Below are positions 5,799 through 8,734 of a stretch of DNA of 8,734 nucleotides, piece after piece (positions within the stretch are counted from its first letter, which is position 1; every line of letters starts with the position of its first letter). This DNA is from Fidelibacterota bacterium (GTDB lineage Bacteria; Fidelibacterota; Fidelibacteria; Fidelibacterales; DSDE01). Under the pieces are notes generated by a model. That model had not been told where the DNA came from and ran no database searches. It saw only the letters and a program-made list of their open reading frames with translations. Both the position numbers and the translations under genes were made by a program. The stretch lies in NCBI GenBank assembly GCA_011049095.1, contig DSDE01000351.1:1-8734 (forward strand). The letters are read 5' to 3'.

Positions 5799-7259
5799 TT
5801 ACAATCCTGTTTTTTTGTTAAAATCTTCTATAAGCCGGTCAATTTCGCCAGCCATAGACTGCAGATTGCCCCAATAATTTTCATAGTCATACCACTGGGC
5901 ATTCAGTTCGTCAAGGTCTTTTGCCTGCTGCTCAATCCAGGTATAATACTTAAGATTATGAATACGCTTGCGGTCGTAGTAGCCCAACTCTTGCATATTG
6001 TCAATTTGAATTGCATGAATCAGCTCGGTATCGCGCATAGCTTGCTCATTGTTATAAGCGCCTTTCTGTGCATTCAATTCTTTTAAGCGTGAATCATAGA
6101 GCTCCATAGAGTCGGTGAAAATAGTAGCCACAATATCTTTTTCGGTTAATTCATAATATTTAGCAAATTTGATAGCTGCTATAAGATTTCCCACGGAAGA
6201 AATGCCAAGCAGTTCAAGCTGATTTACCAATTTTTCCGGCACACCATCTTGAATGAGCCGCTCTTTGCCATCTGCTTCATTAAAGAGTCGAATTAGGCGC
6301 ATCGTCACTTCATCATCAACTGCAATTGCCATATCAGTATTACGCACATTATGAATCCATGGAATATGCTTATCACCAATCCCTTCGATACGATGCCCGC
6401 CAAAACCGTTATTGAGCATTGTTGGGCATTGCAGGGCCTCAGAAGCAGCTATTTTTAATTCGGGATAATGTTTTTTAAGAAAATCACCGGCTGCCAGGGT
6501 GCCGGCTGAACCAGTAGCAGAAATAAAGCCTGCGAATCGTTCAGTTTTTCCCATCTTTTGCTGAAGCAGTTCCAGCAGTGCATTACCAGTCACTTCATAG
6601 TGCCAGAGATGATTGCCAAATTCATCAAACTGATTAAAAATAACAACATCATCACCGCGATTTTTTCTCAGCTCCCAGCATTTATCAAATATCTCTTTCA
6701 CATTGCTTTCGCAGCCAGGTGTGGCAATCACCTCACCGGAAACATTCTCAAGCCACTCAAATCTTTCCCTGCTCATCTCTTCCGGTAAAATGGCAATAGA
6801 TTCACAAGCCAGAAGCGCTGAGACGTATGCACCGCCCCGGCAGTAATTTCCAGTTGATGGCCAGACTGCTTTTTGGGAGCTGGGGTCAAATTGCCCGGTA
6901 AGCAGTCGGGGTGCAAGACAGCCAAAACTGGCTCCCACTTTATGTGCGCCGGTGGGAAACCACTTCCCAACAAGGGCGATGATTCTGGCTTTCACCCCGG
7001 TGAGCGACTCTGGCAGCTCCAGATAGTTTACATCGCCAAAAGCGCCGCCTTTTTCAACCGGTTCATTTTTCCATGTAACCCGAAAGAGATTGCGTGGATG
7101 AAGGTCCCAGAGGCCAATGTTCTGCAGCTCATAAATCACGTGCTGTGGAATTTTTTCCGGGTGTTTCATCTGCTCAAAAGTCGGAATGAGAATATTTCGT
7201 TCGTGACAACGTAAAACTGTTTTCTCCAGTTGTGCAGGGTAAATCGTTAGATCGATCAT
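5799..7259 (-). CDS. Fold-type II PLP-dependent enzyme (cysteine synthase-like), substrate unknown
   Basis: A 486-residue protein of the tryptophan synthase beta/cysteine synthase superfamily. K107 in FPTGAHKVGAS matches the Schiff-base lysine position of CysK (NPxGSxK). STGN at 135-138 matches the substrate-binding loop, TGSAGTLAAG at 249-258 the glycine-rich phosphate loop, EGIGDKHIP at 292-300 the QGIGxxFIP segment, and S384 in FTDSMELY the serine of CysK PDSGERY that contacts the pyridine nitrogen. All expected catalytic parts are therefore present. It carries about 50 extra N-terminal residues and a C-terminal helical, Tyr- and Asp-rich extension of about 90 residues that CysK lacks. It is unlike E. 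coli YgeX (diaminopropionate ammonia-lyase, 398 aa) in its lysine motif. It starts 9 nt after the NTPase gene with AAGGA at 7269-7265. The operon suggests ammonia- or diamine-releasing chemistry in purine breakdown, which is inference only. Confidence 0.85.
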   Translation of the reverse strand: MIDLTIYPAQLEKTVLRCHERNILIPTFEQMKHPEKIPQHVIYELQNIGLWDLHPRNLFRVTWKNEPVEKGGAFGDVNYLELPESLTGVKARIIALVGKWFPTGAHKVGASFGCLAPRLLTGQFDPSSQKAVWPSTGNYCRGGAYVSALLACESIAILPEEMSRERFEWLENVSGEVIATPGCESNVKEIFDKCWELRKNRGDDVVIFNQFDEFGNHLWHYEVTGNALLELLQQKMGKTERFAGFISATGSAGTLAAGDFLKKHYPELKIAASEALQCPTMLNNGFGGHRIEGIGDKHIPWIHNVRNTDMAIAVDDEVTMRLIRLFNEADGKERLIQDGVPEKLVNQLELLGISSVGNLIAAIKFAKYYELTEKDIVATIFTDSMELYDSRLKELNAQKGAYNNEQAMRDTELIHAIQIDNMQELGYYDRKRIHNLKYYTWIEQQAKDLDELNAQWYDYENYWGNLQSMAGEIDRLIEDFNKKTGL

Positions 7260-7268
7260 GTCTTTCCT

Positions 7269-7772
7269 TTATCGTTTTGTTTGTTTTAGCATTTCAGATG
7301 CTTCAATAATTTGATAATTGGCGATTCCAAAATGGTGAATAATTTGCATTAGGAAACTTTCCCGAGTAGCAATACAGAGCTCTTTTTTCTGAGAAAGCAG
7401 CGCTTTGAGAATCTTATAAAAACCCCTTTTCTCATCCAGCTCAAGCAAGCCAATTTCATCTATAAAAAGGGGAGAGGCGCCATTGTCAAGCGCCCGTTGC
7501 AAAATATCTTTTCCAAAATAAAGCCCCCCACGCGAAAATGAAAAAGGACCGTACTGATAAGCTTCTTTCCAGCCACTTACTTTTGCTTTCACCGGCTTAA
7601 TGAAAGGAAGCCTTTGTCCGTCAGCCAGGGACTGGATATCATAATAAGGCAGAGAGTCAGTAGAAATTCTTTTAGGAGAAATAAAGCCCGCGCCACAATC
7701 ATAGCGTTGAAAAAGCAGGCTCATAGCGGTTGTTTTGCCTTCATTTTTTCCACCGGTGACGAATGTAATCAT
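7269..7772 (-). CDS. THEP1-like P-loop nucleoside triphosphatase
   Basis: A 167-residue cytoplasmic protein with a Walker A motif GGKNEGKTT at 7-15 close to the N-terminus and a Walker B PLFIDEIGLLEL at 101-112. The DEIGxxEL pattern after the aspartate and the small size fit the NTPase_1/THEP1 family (DUF265), whose members hydrolyse NTPs slowly and whose cellular role is unsettled. A GFISPKR segment at 29-35 follows the first helix. The start ATG (7772-7770) overlaps the xdhC stop in an ATGA, and no good ribosome binding site precedes it, so translation probably depends on termination at xdhC. The position between xdhC and the PLP enzyme suggests a part in cofactor delivery or enzyme maturation, as with other small P-loop proteins in molybdenum-hydroxylase loci. 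It is not the YqeC protein of the E. coli selenium-hydroxylase cluster, judging from motif and size. Confidence 0.75.
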   Translation of the reverse strand: MITFVTGGKNEGKTTAMSLLFQRYDCGAGFISPKRISTDSLPYYDIQSLADGQRLPFIKPVKAKVSGWKEAYQYGPFSFSRGGLYFGKDILQRALDNGASPLFIDEIGLLELDEKRGFYKILKALLSQKKELCIATRESFLMQIIHHFGIANYQIIEASEMLKQTKR

Positions 7773-8563
7773 TCTCGCAGATGCACTCCCCGTTTATTAT
7801 TTACAATAGTCTGAATCTCTGCAACGATGGAAAGAGCAATTTCATGGGGTGTTCCGCCCCCCAAATCCAGACCAGCCGGAAAATAACATTTATCAAGGTC
7901 GGCTTTAGGCGCTTCAGCCAGTAAAGCTTCCAGAAGAATGCTTCGTTTTCGGCGGGAAGCCACAACACCAACATAAGCTGGCTGCCAGGATTCTTTAAAT
8001 ATCCGGTTTAGTATTAATCCGTCATATTGGTGATTGTAGGTGGCAATCAGAAAATAACTGTTGGGCTGGGGCTTTTCTTTCAAAAATACTTCGGAAAAAG
8101 AATTGTGTATTTTCTGTCCTGCATCATTGTTTGAATCCAGAATCTCCTTTCGGTCGTCAATTAAAATGACGCGATAAGGTAGAGCTTTCAAATGATAAGC
8201 CAAAGCTTTGCCAATATGACCGGCGCCAAAAAGATAGACATGAGTCTGAGGCGGAAAATACTCAAAAAAGAGAGTGGCAGCTCCTCCGCAAATCATACCC
8301 GTTGCACCTTTCTCTTCGGAATCATTTAGGATGAAACGCTCGAGCCAGTCTCGGTTCATATTGTTAAGGCTCAAAGCTCTTACACCGGCCAAGCGTTCCA
8401 GCGCACCACCGCCTACCGTTCCCAGTGTGCTGCCATCGGGATAGACAATCATTTTTGCGCCGGTTGGGGCAGGTCCACTCCCTTCTTTCGAAATGACGGT
8501 AACCAGCACGCCCTCTTTTTTACCCTCCATCAATTCATAAATCGCTTCAGCAATATTTTTCAT
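7769..8563 (-). CDS. xdhC: XdhC family molybdenum-hydroxylase maturation factor
   Basis: A 264-residue protein of the XdhC/CoxI family. XdhC binds molybdenum cofactor, promotes its sulfuration and delivers it to xanthine dehydrogenase-type enzymes in the cytoplasm. The N-terminal XdhC_CoxI domain includes GVLVTVISKEGSGPAPTGAK and GTVGGGALE, followed by the conserved cysteine motif MICGG at 90-94. A C-terminal Rossmann domain begins with GAGHIGK at 113-119 and LIDDRKE at 134-140, with SRRKR at 203-207 and GLDLGGGTPHEIALSI from 231, all typical. Two ATGs are adjacent: AAGGAGG at 8576-8570 lies 3 nt before the first (8566) and 6 nt before the second (8563), so I take the second. The gene overlaps the end of the upstream DUF364-like frame by 17 nt and the NTPase gene by 4 nt. 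No hydroxylase subunit gene lies in the window; it should be nearby or elsewhere. Confidence 0.92.
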   Translation of the reverse strand: MKNIAEAIYELMEGKKEGVLVTVISKEGSGPAPTGAKMIVYPDGSTLGTVGGGALERLAGVRALSLNNMNRDWLERFILNDSEEKGATGMICGGAATLFFEYFPPQTHVYLFGAGHIGKALAYHLKALPYRVILIDDRKEILDSNNDAGQKIHNSFSEVFLKEKPQPNSYFLIATYNHQYDGLILNRIFKESWQPAYVGVVASRRKRSILLEALLAEAPKADLDKCYFPAGLDLGGGTPHEIALSIVAEIQTIVNNKRGVHLRE

Positions 8564-8734
8564 CATTGTCCTCCTTAAAAAGCGTAATAGGCTGAATACC
8601 TTTTAGGTATCGAACAGGAACGGCCTGCTGAACCTGATTGCGAAGAAGGGCCTCATCTCTAATGACAGAACCAGCCAGCGCATCGAAGCCAAGCTGAAAA
8701 AGTGACGGTGATAACGGGGTAGAAGGTCCAAGCA
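8547..8734 (-). CDS. C-terminal end of a DUF364 (putative heavy-metal chelation) family protein, partial
   Basis: A reading frame enters from the right edge at 8732 and stays open for 61 codons to TGA at 8549-8547. Its start is outside the window. The visible peptide begins LGPSTPLSPSLFQLGFDALAG and continues with a charged helix and VRYLKGIQPITLF. This matches the way DUF364 proteins end: a GPSTPxSPxLFxxGxDxLAG turn, then xVxD...V..G......G, as I remember the family. DUF364 has a Rossmann-like fold, is labelled putative heavy-metal chelation, and is often found near molybdenum-enzyme or metal-transport genes; its exact function is not known to me. The last 17-20 nt overlap xdhC, and the xdhC ribosome binding site lies inside this gene, so the two are translationally linked in one operon. 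Confidence 0.7.
   Translation of the reverse strand, partial: LGPSTPLSPSLFQLGFDALAGSVIRDEALLRNQVQQAVPVRYLKGIQPITLFKEDNDEKYC

Noticed and set aside
5799..7259. Diaminopropionate ammonia-lyase YgeX as the identity of the PLP enzyme
   Set aside because: The lysine motif and the length differ from YgeX (486 versus about 398 residues). A shared function stays possible but cannot be claimed from the sequence.

Overview
The window looks like a moderately AT-rich bacterial chromosome segment with tightly packed genes. It holds a tRNA, a plus-strand three-gene run and a convergent minus-strand operon. Quinolinate synthase, cob(I)alamin adenosyltransferase, a NhaD-type antiporter and an XdhC-type maturation factor are all bacterial. 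The XdhC gene implies a molybdenum hydroxylase somewhere in the genome. The tRNA does not encode its CCA end. I cannot name the phylum with confidence. The CTTCGAC...GCTCAG repeats at the left edge and the gene mix would fit an environmental, possibly anaerobic lineage, but that is an impression and not a demonstration.

Layout. Positions 1-121 hold a short tandem repeat array of about 48 bp period, followed by about 380 bp of non-coding sequence with two small hairpins. A class II tRNA-Ser(CGA) lies at 503-590. Between it and position 945 there is a minus-strand 37-residue membrane microprotein with a very strong ribosome binding site, and an odd open stretch downstream of its stop in the same frame. 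From 1165 to 4335 on the plus strand run a NhaD/CitMHS-like sodium:proton antiporter, cobO and nadA, with gaps of 9 and 21 nt, so probably one transcript. A 79-nt convergent spacer follows, with a weak hairpin and one perfect DnaA-box sequence.

From 4415 to the right edge the minus strand carries five genes. In transcription order they are: the C-terminal end of a DUF364-like protein (cut by the window edge), xdhC, a THEP1-like P-loop NTPase, a 486-residue fold-type II PLP enzyme of unknown substrate, and an 8-oxoguanine deaminase-type amidohydrolase. Starts and stops overlap or lie within 9 nt throughout, so this is almost certainly an operon whose promoter is outside the window.

How the genes may work together. 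8-Oxoguanine deaminase makes urate, and XdhC loads sulfurated molybdenum cofactor into xanthine dehydrogenase-type enzymes. The operon is therefore probably part of a purine or N-heterocycle catabolic locus whose hydroxylase subunits lie further upstream, to the right. The PLP enzyme and the NTPase are the least explained members and the most interesting part of the window.
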